Origin: Candidatus Anammoxibacter sp.
GTDB taxonomy: Bacteria > Planctomycetota > Brocadiia > Brocadiales > Anammoxibacteraceae
NCBI GenBank assembly: GCA_021777105.1
Contig: JAIQZQ010000004.1
Span: 34,451 to 98,450 of the forward strand
Reading direction: 5' to 3'
Length of the DNA stretch: 64,000 nt
In this document: one piece after another, positions 9,601 to 18,703 of the stretch
Layout: each line of letters opens with the position of its first letter
Position numbering within the stretch: position 1 is the first letter of the stretch
Translations under genes and position numbers: made by a program
Notes under the pieces: model-generated
Database searches by the model: none
Told to the model about the DNA's origin: nothing
The model's input: the letters and a program-made list of their open reading frames with translations, nothing else

Positions 9601-12126
9601 GCGCCAACACCGCCGCCGCAACCAGGAGGACCTCCGCCGAGAGATCCGCTAGGGTTTACAATTGCAAGCGTTCGGCCGGAAGGTCGCTACACCAGCAAGT
9701 TTTTTAATAACGGCATTAGTTGGAGTCAGGCTACGCCGGTTGCCGTTGTTAACGGGGCCGATACTCCGAATATTGATATAAACTTAAGTCTGGGAGGCAA
9801 AGTATCGGGAAAAGTCCTTAATTCTAAAGATTTTGAACTTAGCGGCATAGTTATAGAAGCGTATGAATCCGACACTGGTTTATGGATCAATTCAGTTACA
9901 ACTGATTTGTCCGGCAATTATACTATTAGCCTGCGGCCTAACGCTGATTATAAACTGAAGGCGTTTGATCCTAACGTAGTGCATAATGCGCTCTATTACC
10001 AAAACGTTTCAAGTTGGCATCAATCCGACAGAATACATATAGATCCGGCTGATAACAAGTCGGGCTTTGATTTCTCTATGGTTGATGATGGAGGTTTTAT
10101 TAGCGGCAAAGTAACTGATGAAAAAAACAGGCCTGTAAGAGAAGTGGAAATAGGCGTGTTTAATTTCGACACAGGGTCGTGGTTTGATTCGACAATAACA
10201 GACGTGGACGGTCTGTATAAAATAGTTGTTCCTTCAGGAAAATACAAAGTAGGCGCTTTGCCTGTGGATTCAAAAAGTCTTTCTACTTTTTACAACAATG
10301 CTTCAAACTGGAAAGACGCTGAGGCTGTTTTTGTGCCAAAGACGCAAGGAACCGGCAATATAAATTTCAAACTATTTAAAGGCGGAAATATTGAGGGCCT
10401 GGTTAAGGACAAATCAGACAATGCATTGCCGCAAATAAATATACAGGTTTTTGATTTTGCAACGGGGTCGTGGGTTAATGAAAGCATTACAGATAAGGAA
10501 GGCAAATATAATGTTGCTGTTCCGGCAGGCAAATATAAGATCAGGGCTGAAGCCCTTGACGTTAAATCCAAATTTGCCGGCCAGTTTTATAAAAACGCGT
10601 TTAATTGGAACCAAAGCGAGCCTGTTGCTGCCGCTAATGACGCGACTACGACGCTTGATGATATAGAGCTGACAAATGGAAGTTCAATTTCCGGTAAAGT
10701 TGTGGACGGCAATAGTTTGCCTTTGTCAAACGCAAAGGTTGATATATATGAATTTGACACCGGTTTTTGGGTTGCATCCACAAGTTCAGATAAAAATGGG
10801 GATTATACCGTAAAAGGGCTGCCTAACAATGATTTTCGGGTAAAAGCGTCGCCTCCGCCTGGAAGAGGCTTGTCTTGCGTGTTTTATAATAACGCTGTTG
10901 AATGGGATAATGCCTGGCGCGCAGTAATTAATAACAAGGATTTGGATAATATTAACTTTACCCTTGTTGCCGGCGGGTTGATTTTAGGCAAAGTAAGCGA
11001 TGATGTTACCGGAGATGGTATTTCCGGAGTGGAAGTCGGCGCTTATGACTTTGGATCAGGCAGTTGGGTTGGCAGCGGTATTACCGATGGAAATGGGGAT
11101 TATTCGATACAGGCTCCATTTGGCGTTTATTTGCTTCATACCGCCGCAAGCGGAATAGACTATGTGGATGAATTCTATGATAACACCTTGAATCTGGACG
11201 AGGCTAAACCTGCAATCGTTACGGCCACGAAGAATTTTAACGCAAACTTTCAATTGGGCACAGGTGGAAAGATAAGCGGTAAAATAAGCGATTTTGAGAA
11301 TGAGGATATTTTTGGGGCTAAAATAAGCGCTTTTAATTTTGGGACTGATTTATGGGTTAATAGCGGTCTTACAAACATTGACGGCGAATTTACAATAAAC
11401 GTGCCTGTTGGCAAATACCGCCTTGAAGTTAACGCTCCTGTTAACAGCGACCTAATTGACGCGTCGTTAGACTCGCCAATTAAGGTTGGCGAGGATGAGA
11501 ATGTGACTATTGCCGGAATAGCTTTGCAAAAAGGAAGAGGCTCTGTTATAGGCATTGTTAAAGATGACACAGGGCCGGTTTTGGAAGGTATAAAAGTAAT
11601 CGCTGTTAACGCTATTTCAAATGCCATTGCTGGTTCTGATGTCACAGACAGCAAGGGCGCTTATAAAATTAGCGTTCCTCCTGGAAGTTATCGGATAAAA
11701 ACAGTCTCCGGGCTAGGTGATGACAAATTTGTTGATAAATTATTTGATAATGTTATCAGCTGGGATGACGCTTCGTTGGTTAATGTAAGCAAAGATGTTT
11801 TACGCACTGTTGATTTTGTGCTGAATAAAGGCGTCAAAATTAGTGGAAGGGTCAGGAAGGCGACAGGCTCGATTCCATTGCCGGGTCTTGAAGTGCATGT
11901 TTTGCAATCCGACACGGGAAAATGGATAAACAGCGGTAAAACCGACGGAAATGGAAATTATTCGATAACTGTTCCTGATGGAGTTTATCGTATATGGGCT
12001 GATAATAAAGGCGTTAATGTTAATTCGCAATTCTTTAGCTCTACAAAAAGTTTTGACAAAGCGAAGAGAATTGTTGTCAGCGGGACTGATATAAAGGGTG
12101 TTGATTTTGATTTAACGTCTAAATAA
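6658..12126 (+). CDS. Giant (1,822 aa) secreted protein with about 16 carboxypeptidase-regulatory-like/CnaB-like beta-sandwich repeats and Pro/Thr-rich linkers
   Basis: Signal/TM N-terminus; repeated ~95-aa unit (I.GKV.D....I.GV.V.A.DF.TG.WV.SG.TD..GNYSI.VP.G.YKV......F...FY.N...W..A..V.V). PTPTPP-type linkers at about aa 280-315 and 940-1000. Confidence 0.85.
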   Translation: MKQKERLFTIYKPNMIVLLLLALVLVFTARVGYSDGFIINSGLKLDINDIVLNVNGSMTVSGNLESGNGTITVSGNLVNTGTITASSGFIEFTGLSGTQTFNPGSSGSVFNNVTYSGTSTLTLANNIDINGAFLNKTGAFDAGLFNMNIAGDWNNEGTFLPGSSTVTFDGVNQTIKGSNTFYNLAKVASSPVTLTFEGSKSQTITNNLILQGIPGVLISLRSDASPTQFKIAVTETGRSILSFLDVKDSDASGGKLLEVGDDSVDSGNNTNWQFFVPTTPTPPPAGTPVPTPPGGGGGGGGPVATPAPTPAPAPSGSIIGNVADSKLRPIKGIFVDAYDFFSGLWIGGAKTDELGDYTITNIAAGTYKVGVDVSDTAFVEQFFNKANWATADKVIVTETAGRSGINFILTNGNFIRGKVSDSASNPVPGIFVDAFDSVTREWVSDSLTDGQGNYSITVPPGSYKVAVNTLGTDFLREFFLDSGSFEDALEIVVTANKNAENKNFSLSKGNTIKGQITDIFNNKLQGVFVNVFDASSGELVNFGETDSDGNYEVAVLPGRYNVVVEVFGTNFSPAIRESVVVKSNGESPIINFILNVSNFVKGKVASSTGAPLANIFIEALNSETGVFVDFGVTGLTGEYSIPLHPGGYTIKVNTDGTNFLESSQDINMVASDVTVDFTLKFGNLIHGNVTDSSNAPVFGVTVNAFDFKTGVWAGAGATDINGDYSIPVVPGSYKVGIDPFGTNFAPIFYDNVDWDNAESVTVFEVGDTLDINIVVPEGSFIEGKVTAGSNPISGVIVEVYDFQSDTWINSDKTDNDGNYSVPVMAGLYKVGTFALKQGFADEFYNNTGVNFADKVTVIPGKTVSRINFELDPGGSISGLVTNGSTPIKDIEVNAFEFETNRWVSSGLTDADGNYKISGLTEGNYRVWAFDPDGFTPPPPVVATPTPQAPSATPTPAPISGGTPTPPGPTPAPTPPPPGPPPAPTPPPQPGGPPPRDPLGFTIASVRPEGRYTSKFFNNGISWSQATPVAVVNGADTPNIDINLSLGGKVSGKVLNSKDFELSGIVIEAYESDTGLWINSVTTDLSGNYTISLRPNADYKLKAFDPNVVHNALYYQNVSSWHQSDRIHIDPADNKSGFDFSMVDDGGFISGKVTDEKNRPVREVEIGVFNFDTGSWFDSTITDVDGLYKIVVPSGKYKVGALPVDSKSLSTFYNNASNWKDAEAVFVPKTQGTGNINFKLFKGGNIEGLVKDKSDNALPQINIQVFDFATGSWVNESITDKEGKYNVAVPAGKYKIRAEALDVKSKFAGQFYKNAFNWNQSEPVAAANDATTTLDDIELTNGSSISGKVVDGNSLPLSNAKVDIYEFDTGFWVASTSSDKNGDYTVKGLPNNDFRVKASPPPGRGLSCVFYNNAVEWDNAWRAVINNKDLDNINFTLVAGGLILGKVSDDVTGDGISGVEVGAYDFGSGSWVGSGITDGNGDYSIQAPFGVYLLHTAASGIDYVDEFYDNTLNLDEAKPAIVTATKNFNANFQLGTGGKISGKISDFENEDIFGAKISAFNFGTDLWVNSGLTNIDGEFTINVPVGKYRLEVNAPVNSDLIDASLDSPIKVGEDENVTIAGIALQKGRGSVIGIVKDDTGPVLEGIKVIAVNAISNAIAGSDVTDSKGAYKISVPPGSYRIKTVSGLGDDKFVDKLFDNVISWDDASLVNVSKDVLRTVDFVLNKGVKISGRVRKATGSIPLPGLEVHVLQSDTGKWINSGKTDGNGNYSITVPDGVYRIWADNKGVNVNSQFFSSTKSFDKAKRIVVSGTDIKGVDFDLTSK

Positions 12127-12224
12127 CAGCAGTTTCTAAATTTAGGCGGATAGCGAATAGCAATTTAATAAAAACGGTTTTACGTTTGCGTTAAATCTTT
12201 TATTGCGTCCAGAGGTTGAAAGTT

Positions 12225-13097
12225 ATGAAGAATCCAAAAAAAATTATAAGAAATTCAATGACGGCTATGTTTTTAATTCCTATATTGGCGTTGTTTGGGA
12301 GCTTTATTATAGGGTTGGCCAACAACGCTTTAGCTGAGGTTAGGGTTGGCACAAATTCCAGACAAACTGAGAAGATTGTAGGCGCTCAGGAAAGCACGCA
12401 TAAAACTACAAGTTCATTGCCTGGTTTTGTCACAGGCAAGGTTTTTGATAATGTCACCGGCTCCGGCATTCCAGACGCTGAAATTAAGCTTTTGCAGTCG
12501 GGCGAAACTGTAGTCTCTGATCGAAGCGCCGGCGACGGGATGTTCTTTTTGAGAATTGCTCCGGGTAATTATAATATAAAGGTAGTTAAAAGCGGTTTTG
12601 AAAACAGGAATGACACTGTAGAAATTGATCCGTTCGAAACTGAGTTGAAGAATATGAATATGGCTCCGTCAATTTCGTCGCCTCCAACGCCGCCGGATTC
12701 AAACGACCCTAATTTAGAATGCGCCCAAGGAGGCGCTCCAAGCAGAGTTGAAATACTGCCAAGTTCACTAAGCGTTAGGCCTGGAGGCGCAAAATTGGTA
12801 AGAATTCATGTCCTGAAAGACAAAATAGGGGGGTGCTCTATTGATGTTAATATTAAATGCGTTGCCGGTTGCGAGAAGATTGAGTTAAAAGAAGAAACCG
12901 TCACAACTAACAAAAGAGGCTTTGCGGTGGCTTCAATAGGGGTGAAGAAACTAAAAAGGGGCATTGCTGTTCTGCGGTTTGAAGCGGGTAAAGTTAAAGA
13001 TGTATTGCCTGTAAAGATCGAAAAATCGTCATATAGGCCTGTTATTGATATTGATAAACCAAAATTGGGAAAATTATTAAAAAAAGTCAATAAATAG
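12225..13097 (+). CDS. Secreted protein with one carboxypeptidase-regulatory-like domain
   Basis: Signal-like N-terminus; FVTGKVFDNVTGSGIPDAEIKLLQSGETVVSDRSAGDGMFFLRIAPGNYNIKVVKSGF; ATG at 12225 preceded by AGAGG (track start is TTG 12216). Confidence 0.75.
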   Translation: MKNPKKIIRNSMTAMFLIPILALFGSFIIGLANNALAEVRVGTNSRQTEKIVGAQESTHKTTSSLPGFVTGKVFDNVTGSGIPDAEIKLLQSGETVVSDRSAGDGMFFLRIAPGNYNIKVVKSGFENRNDTVEIDPFETELKNMNMAPSISSPPTPPDSNDPNLECAQGGAPSRVEILPSSLSVRPGGAKLVRIHVLKDKIGGCSIDVNIKCVAGCEKIELKEETVTTNKRGFAVASIGVKKLKRGIAVLRFEAGKVKDVLPVKIEKSSYRPVIDIDKPKLGKLLKKVNK

Positions 13098-13203
13098 CGG
13101 CAGGCTTCTTTTGAGCGGCTTTAAAATATTTACAGTACTTATATTGATGCAGCAGTTTTTGGAGCTTTTAAACAGGAGAATCTTTAAATCTATGCGCAGG
13201 ATC

Positions 13204-14466
13204 TTAGTTGTCAAATACGGTGTTTGATATTATTTTAAAGTTTGAGCCGGATCTGTAAAACGGATGGTAATGCAACCCACAACATCTTGAACAAATTGGC
13301 AGAGTATTGCCTTTTATAAATTTCCTGAACTTCCTCGCCTTTTCGTTATTCCACATTTCGTGAAAATTCTCTTTATTTATATTGCCTAAAATGTAATCAG
13401 GGTTGTCGTTACAAAACATAGCGTCGCCATTTGGGTAAACCATCAAATGCGTCCACGGCGCTATGCATTTAAAATTCTTGTCGTTAAACGATCCTTTAGA
13501 AACGGTTTCGTTTGTTTTGACCGGGTAGAATAATTTTGGGTCTTTAGAATAATATTTTGGAATGTCGTCAATTTCCACATGAGGGAAAAACGACAACAGA
13601 AATTTGTTTTTGCGGTCATGAATATTTCTTAGCGCTTGTTGAATGTAATCCAAATCCATTCCAAAGTCGTCCCGCGCCCAACCTTTCCATGATGTTGCCC
13701 GGCAGTTAAAATGCTTTTCCATTACTTTTTCGTACATCTCGCCGGCTTCGCTTAATGTAAAGTATGAATGCTTTATAATCAACATATCCAGACCTAGCTC
13801 TTCAGTAATTTCCGGTAGTTGGCTTATATTTTTGTATGAATGGTCTGATATTGTTGAAATCTGGCATAGTTTAGGTTTGTCTGCGCCGTATTTTACCTTT
13901 AGCTTTTTTATCTTTTCGATTCCGGCTTTTACTTTTGCGAAGCAATCTTTCATTCCCCTGATTTCATTATGTTTATCGCCTGGGCCGTCTATTGAAACAT
14001 ATAAAACATCTACTCCGGCTTTAACAATATCTTCCGCGTATCGCTCAAACATGGTGCCGTTTGAGACAATCCAGCAAACCATGTTTTTTGATTTGATGTG
14101 GTTGATTAATTCGATAATGTCTTTATGTAAAAACGGCTCGCCGCCGGTAAGGAATATGGTAGGTTTAAATCTCGATACCTGATTTATGAATGATTTAAAT
14201 ACATTCTTGTCCAATGAACGTTCTTGTGTTTCTTTTTGGGCGTCTTTTAAGAAGCCCGTAGATCCCCATTGTCCGCAACTTTTACAGCGCAAATTACACG
14301 CTTGCGTAGGCATCATATGTATAAGATACGGCATATAGCTATAGCCATCGGCAAATCTGCCGTCTAACTGGAGCGAAAATAATCTTGTGACCCATCGGAT
14401 CATTTTTTTGTCGCCAAACGGGCTTTTGTTTAAAACTTTATAAAATTGCAGAGCTTTTTTGAGCAT
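13204..14466 (-). CDS. Radical SAM protein with C-terminal SPASM-like Cys motifs
   Basis: CNLRCKSC (CX3CX2C), TGGEPFLHKD, C-terminal CIAPWTHLMVYPNGDAMFCND...CSRCC. Confidence 0.9.
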   Translation of the reverse strand: MLKKALQFYKVLNKSPFGDKKMIRWVTRLFSLQLDGRFADGYSYMPYLIHMMPTQACNLRCKSCGQWGSTGFLKDAQKETQERSLDKNVFKSFINQVSRFKPTIFLTGGEPFLHKDIIELINHIKSKNMVCWIVSNGTMFERYAEDIVKAGVDVLYVSIDGPGDKHNEIRGMKDCFAKVKAGIEKIKKLKVKYGADKPKLCQISTISDHSYKNISQLPEITEELGLDMLIIKHSYFTLSEAGEMYEKVMEKHFNCRATSWKGWARDDFGMDLDYIQQALRNIHDRKNKFLLSFFPHVEIDDIPKYYSKDPKLFYPVKTNETVSKGSFNDKNFKCIAPWTHLMVYPNGDAMFCNDNPDYILGNINKENFHEMWNNEKARKFRKFIKGNTLPICSRCCGLHYHPFYRSGSNFKIISNTVFDN

Positions 14467-14724
14467 ATTGTTTTGTTTGTTTTTCGTATATACAAAAAAA
14501 TAGGAGAGAGCACAATACGTTAATCAATAGAAATGGTCAAGTGAAATTTAAATGGTTTTGTTTTGCTTGAAGCTAAATGCCTCAAGTTAAATTCTTTTTT
14601 GTTGAAGCGGTAAACCGAAACCTCTGTTTTTAACCGAAAATAATGGTATAATTTTCGAAAACAAGAAGCCGCAAAAAGGGTTTGGTTCGCAAAAAAAGCG
14701 GGTTATTTCTTAAAAAATAGACAT

Positions 14725-15129
14725 TTATTTTGTTGTGTCGTTATTGGCAACCTTAATGCCTAAAACGTCTTCTGTTTTTTTTACAATATCGTCAGGATCA
14801 AACGGTTTTGTCACATAATCGTCGGCGCCTACTTTAAAGCCCATATCTTTATCAAACTCTTGGCCTTTTGCGGTTAGGAAGATAACGTAAATATCTTTTA
14901 AATTAGGATCGCTTTTGATTTTTTCACAAATATCAAAACCGCTTAGTTTTGGCATCATAACATCTAAAAAAACCAAATCAGGTTTTGCCGTTTTAGACAA
15001 TTCCCAGGCTTCATCGCCGTCCTCAGCAAACAAAATATCTACGTCAAAAGCCCTAAAACTCCTTAAAGATCGATTTAAAAGCAATCTGATATGAAATTCG
15101 TCGTCTACAATTAATATTTTTTTTGCCAT
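14725..15129 (-). CDS. Stand-alone response regulator receiver protein
   Basis: KKILIVDDEFHIR, LVFLDVMMPKLSGFD, FLTAKG, DDYVTKPFDPDD; no output domain. Confidence 0.93.
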   Translation of the reverse strand: MAKKILIVDDEFHIRLLLNRSLRSFRAFDVDILFAEDGDEAWELSKTAKPDLVFLDVMMPKLSGFDICEKIKSDPNLKDIYVIFLTAKGQEFDKDMGFKVGADDYVTKPFDPDDIVKKTEDVLGIKVANNDTTK

Positions 15130-15186
15130 TATTATTGTTCCACGGAAAAAATAAAAATTTATAAATTAGTATAATTTTGTAAAGTC

Positions 15187-15573
15187 CTATTCTACTTTAA
15201 TATCTAAAATCCTTTCAACTTTATTAATTAAATCTTCCGGATCCATGGGTTTTGTAAGATATTCGTTAGCGCCTGATTTAAACCCCTCCTCTTTGTCAAA
15301 ATATTGCCCTTTCGCTGTTAAGAATATTATATAAATATTCTTTAGCTCTGGATCATTTTTTAACTTTTTGCATACATCGAAGCCATTTATTTTCGGCATC
15401 ATAATATCAAGAAAGATTAAGTCCGGTTTTTCTTTAATTGCTAATTCTAAAGCTTGTTCGCCATTCCTTGCAATTAAAATATCAACGCCTAATGATTGAA
15501 AACACTTAAATGACCTTTTCAGCAACAGACAAATAAGCTCTTCATCTTCAGCGATTAAAATTTTTTTTGACAC
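15187..15573 (-). CDS. Stand-alone response regulator receiver protein (paralog)
   Basis: KKILIAEDEELIC, LIFLDIMMPKINGFD, FLTAKG, NEYLTKPMDPED. Confidence 0.93.
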   Translation of the reverse strand: MSKKILIAEDEELICLLLKRSFKCFQSLGVDILIARNGEQALELAIKEKPDLIFLDIMMPKINGFDVCKKLKNDPELKNIYIIFLTAKGQYFDKEEGFKSGANEYLTKPMDPEDLINKVERILDIKVE

Positions 15574-15811
15574 TTTCTATATCCTCCTTCAAAAAAACAG
15601 GAAAACGCAAATGAAATTGTAATGCTACAATTCTGTTTTTTTTATTTTAACAAGAACTTTTCCTTATAATCGTTTTTAGTAGAATACAAATATAAAAACC
15701 AAAATTTGCTGGATTGTCTAGCTTTCATATTGTGTGAAATTGTAATACAATACGATGGCGCTTAAAACTAAAAAATATGATATGGAGCCGGAATATGAAT
15801 ATATCCGCAAA

Positions 15812-17581
15812 TCATGCTATTTTTCCATGCATTTTTTGTTTGTTTACGTCCTCGTCCTCGTCCTTTTTATTAAAGTTAAAGCTTTGAGCCGTATTTCTAA
15901 TTGCTAGTGTAAAAGTGAAGGACGTTCCTCTTCCAAGTTCGCTTTCAACCCAAATTTTCCCGCCATAATGCTCAATTATTTCTTTACAAATCGGCAAACC
16001 AAGGCCTGTGCCGGTTGGTTTGTCTGTTAATGTATTTCCAACCTGTTTGAATTTGTCAAAAATTTGAGAAATTTCTCTTTCGTCAATGCCGGTTCCTGTG
16101 TCTGTTATTCTTACTTCAACAAATTGTCCTGTGTTGCGTAAACCCCAGGTAATCAGACCTTGATTGGTAAATTTTAGAGCGTTGCTTAATAAATTTAATA
16201 TTACTTGTAAAACCCTATCCTTATCGCAATAAATATTAGGGATGTTTTCTTCCTTATTAAAGACAATTTCCAGGCCTTTTTCCTCTAATATGCATGTTGA
16301 TGTGTTTATAGCGTAGTCAATTATTTCAATTAATGAAATCATCTCATCGTTCCAGTCTACTTTGCCTGCTTCCATTTTAGCTATATCCAACACTTCATTT
16401 ATTAATCGGGCAAGCCGGTCGCCTTCGCTAACAATGATTGCTATTTCTTCCTGGGCTTCATCTATTTCATTTTTTAAGATGCAATTGTCTTCGTCGTTTA
16501 AATCAGCTAAATTTATTCTGGGGATAATGTTCTTTTTAAATGACGAATTCATAAGTTTTGCAAATCCGACAATTGATGTTAATGGGGTTCGCAATTCATG
16601 TGACACTGATGATATAAAGTTGGTCTTCATTTCATCCAGTTTTCTTAAATCCTCATTAGCTTTTTCTAATTCCATAATTGCGTAATTTAAGTCTTTCGTT
16701 CTTAATGCGACTTTATTTTCCAGTTCATCCTTAAGTTCTTCAAGCTCTTCAATTGTGTTCTTAAGGCTTGTTGTCATCCTATTGAAGTTGTCAGCCATAA
16801 CGCCTACTTCATCAGAAGATTGGACTTCTACGATTTTAGTTAAATCGCCTTTAGAAATATCCATAGCGGTTTGCGCTACGTTGCGAATTGGAGTTACTAT
16901 CTTTTTAACAAAAATCAGCGCAATAATTATAGCGATAGTTATAACGACAAAAATAATTAGAACGTTAATAAATAAGATCTCCATCATCCTTGTCTCCATA
17001 TTTTTTAGAGACATGCCAATCTTTACGATTACTTTTGTTTGCGCGTTGAGCTCCTCCTCAGGTTCATCTTCATCAATAAATAGGATGTCTTGAAAAAGAT
17101 CTGAATCTTCCGGTCTTACCTGTTCTTCCATAACTATTGGAGTTGAAAATTCATAAATTTTTTCTCCTTTATCTGATATAAACGCTAATCTGTGGACATT
17201 ATCTTCCATTTGTACTTTTGGCATTTTTTTGTTAATTTGCAAAATGTATTCGCCTTTGCTCTCTTTTGCAAGAATTTTGCCGTCTTCCCTCTCGATTGTT
17301 ACATAAACGATATCTGACTTTTTCATCCTGCCTGAAATAAGCCTGCTAAGTATAATTGTGTCTTCTGTAAAACCTCCATACTTGGCGTCATACGCAAGGC
17401 TTTTTGCTTCAGAAATTCCTCTTTTTTCAATTTCGTTTTCCAATTCCCTTTTAGACAATAGCATTGATGAAAAAACAATGCTGGTGCTTACAAAAATTAT
17501 TATGGAAATAATGGCAATAAAGAATTTTAGTCTAATACTAAATTTTACGCCTTTGTTTATTCTATTCAATTGTTCGTCCAT
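15812..17581 (-). CDS. Membrane sensor histidine kinase (periplasmic sensor, HAMP, HisKA, HATPase)
   Basis: Two TM segments, HAMP, FISSVSHELRTPLTSIVGFAKLM, GTGLGLPICKEIIEHYGGKIWVESELGRGTSF. Confidence 0.95.
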   Translation of the reverse strand: MDEQLNRINKGVKFSIRLKFFIAIISIIIFVSTSIVFSSMLLSKRELENEIEKRGISEAKSLAYDAKYGGFTEDTIILSRLISGRMKKSDIVYVTIEREDGKILAKESKGEYILQINKKMPKVQMEDNVHRLAFISDKGEKIYEFSTPIVMEEQVRPEDSDLFQDILFIDEDEPEEELNAQTKVIVKIGMSLKNMETRMMEILFINVLIIFVVITIAIIIALIFVKKIVTPIRNVAQTAMDISKGDLTKIVEVQSSDEVGVMADNFNRMTTSLKNTIEELEELKDELENKVALRTKDLNYAIMELEKANEDLRKLDEMKTNFISSVSHELRTPLTSIVGFAKLMNSSFKKNIIPRINLADLNDEDNCILKNEIDEAQEEIAIIVSEGDRLARLINEVLDIAKMEAGKVDWNDEMISLIEIIDYAINTSTCILEEKGLEIVFNKEENIPNIYCDKDRVLQVILNLLSNALKFTNQGLITWGLRNTGQFVEVRITDTGTGIDEREISQIFDKFKQVGNTLTDKPTGTGLGLPICKEIIEHYGGKIWVESELGRGTSFTFTLAIRNTAQSFNFNKKDEDEDVNKQKMHGKIA

Positions 17582-17718
17582 ATTTTTACTTGCGCCTTAA
17601 ATTTAAACTTGCTTCGTTCCAAGCTACCTAAAGAAATTATTGACCGTTTTTTTATAATCTAAGCTTGCGATATGATTTCTATAGTTTTTTGTTTATCTAT
17701 ATTGACTGTGTTTGGACT

Positions 17719-18657
17719 CTATTCAAATACTTTTGATGAAGATTTTGCCACATGTTCAGGTATATTTATGCCCATTTTTTTTGCTGTTTTCAAATTAATT
17801 GTAATGTTGGCCGCGTCAGGCGGTATTATATTTTTAAAATCAGATTTATTGTCTGTATAGTCTAGGACTTTGCGTGTGAATCTGGCCGCTTGTTTCCCTA
17901 TATCAAAATAGTTAGGCGATATTGACAAAAGCGCTCCGGCCTGCACAAATCTTTCCGAATGTGTAATTATAGGCATATTATTTCCAAATGATGATAGAAG
18001 CAAGAAGTCAAAAGATTCCCTTGTTACAACGGTTGCGTCGGCAATTAACCAAAGGGCGTCAATTTGTTTTATTAAATCTCTAATTGCTTTTGGAACAACT
18101 TTTTTTGACTTAACTTTTACAGACAATAATTTAATTCCAAATTTTTCCACAACCGAATCTGCATTTTTAATAATATGGCCTGTATTTTCCGGGTTGTAAA
18201 TGACGCCCATGGTCTTTATCATGGGCAAAACAGTTTGCATTTTTTGTATCTGGTCATTTACGGTGATTCTGAGTGTTATTCCGTATATATTGCTCAATTT
18301 ATCGTCTATTAAGCCGTGTTTTTCCGGGTTCATTACCATACAATACATTATAGGTGTATTTGTAAAATCCTCTTTAATAAGCAATGTGGCATTTAGACCA
18401 ATGGTTAATAACAGATCCGGGTTAATATCCTTAATTTCTTTTATTATACTTCTATTTTCAGCCTTTTTTGGGCTTATCAGGTATTCAGTGATTTTAAATT
18501 TGGAATCGCTTTTGAATCCTTCCACTGCCTGGTTATATGGAGCAACATTTTTGCTTTTAATGACTACTATATTATTTGCCGTTGCGTCAAATATCGGCAA
18601 ACAAAATATGAAAAACAAAATAGTTGGTTTTAAGTAAGATTTCATTTTAATAATCAC
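17719..18657 (-). CDS. ABC transporter substrate-binding-like protein (ABC_sub_bind family)
   Basis: Signal peptide; LLTIGLNATLLIKEDFTNTPIMYCMVMNPEKHGL; GVIYNPENTGHII. Confidence 0.85.
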   Translation of the reverse strand: MIIKMKSYLKPTILFFIFCLPIFDATANNIVVIKSKNVAPYNQAVEGFKSDSKFKITEYLISPKKAENRSIIKEIKDINPDLLLTIGLNATLLIKEDFTNTPIMYCMVMNPEKHGLIDDKLSNIYGITLRITVNDQIQKMQTVLPMIKTMGVIYNPENTGHIIKNADSVVEKFGIKLLSVKVKSKKVVPKAIRDLIKQIDALWLIADATVVTRESFDFLLLSSFGNNMPIITHSERFVQAGALLSISPNYFDIGKQAARFTRKVLDYTDNKSDFKNIIPPDAANITINLKTAKKMGINIPEHVAKSSSKVFE

Positions 18658-18703
18658 GACAAGAAATAAAGAATTATTTTGTTACTATTTCTGGGTATAT
18701 AAT

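Noticed and set aside
7338-12030. Many short antisense ORFs opposite the giant repeat protein
   Set aside because: They recur with the repeat periodicity and reflect codon composition of the sense gene.
4389-13097. Prophage interpretation of the tail-fibre-like protein
   Set aside because: No capsid, terminase, portal, integrase or lysis genes nearby; signal peptides and neighbours fit a surface-protein locus.
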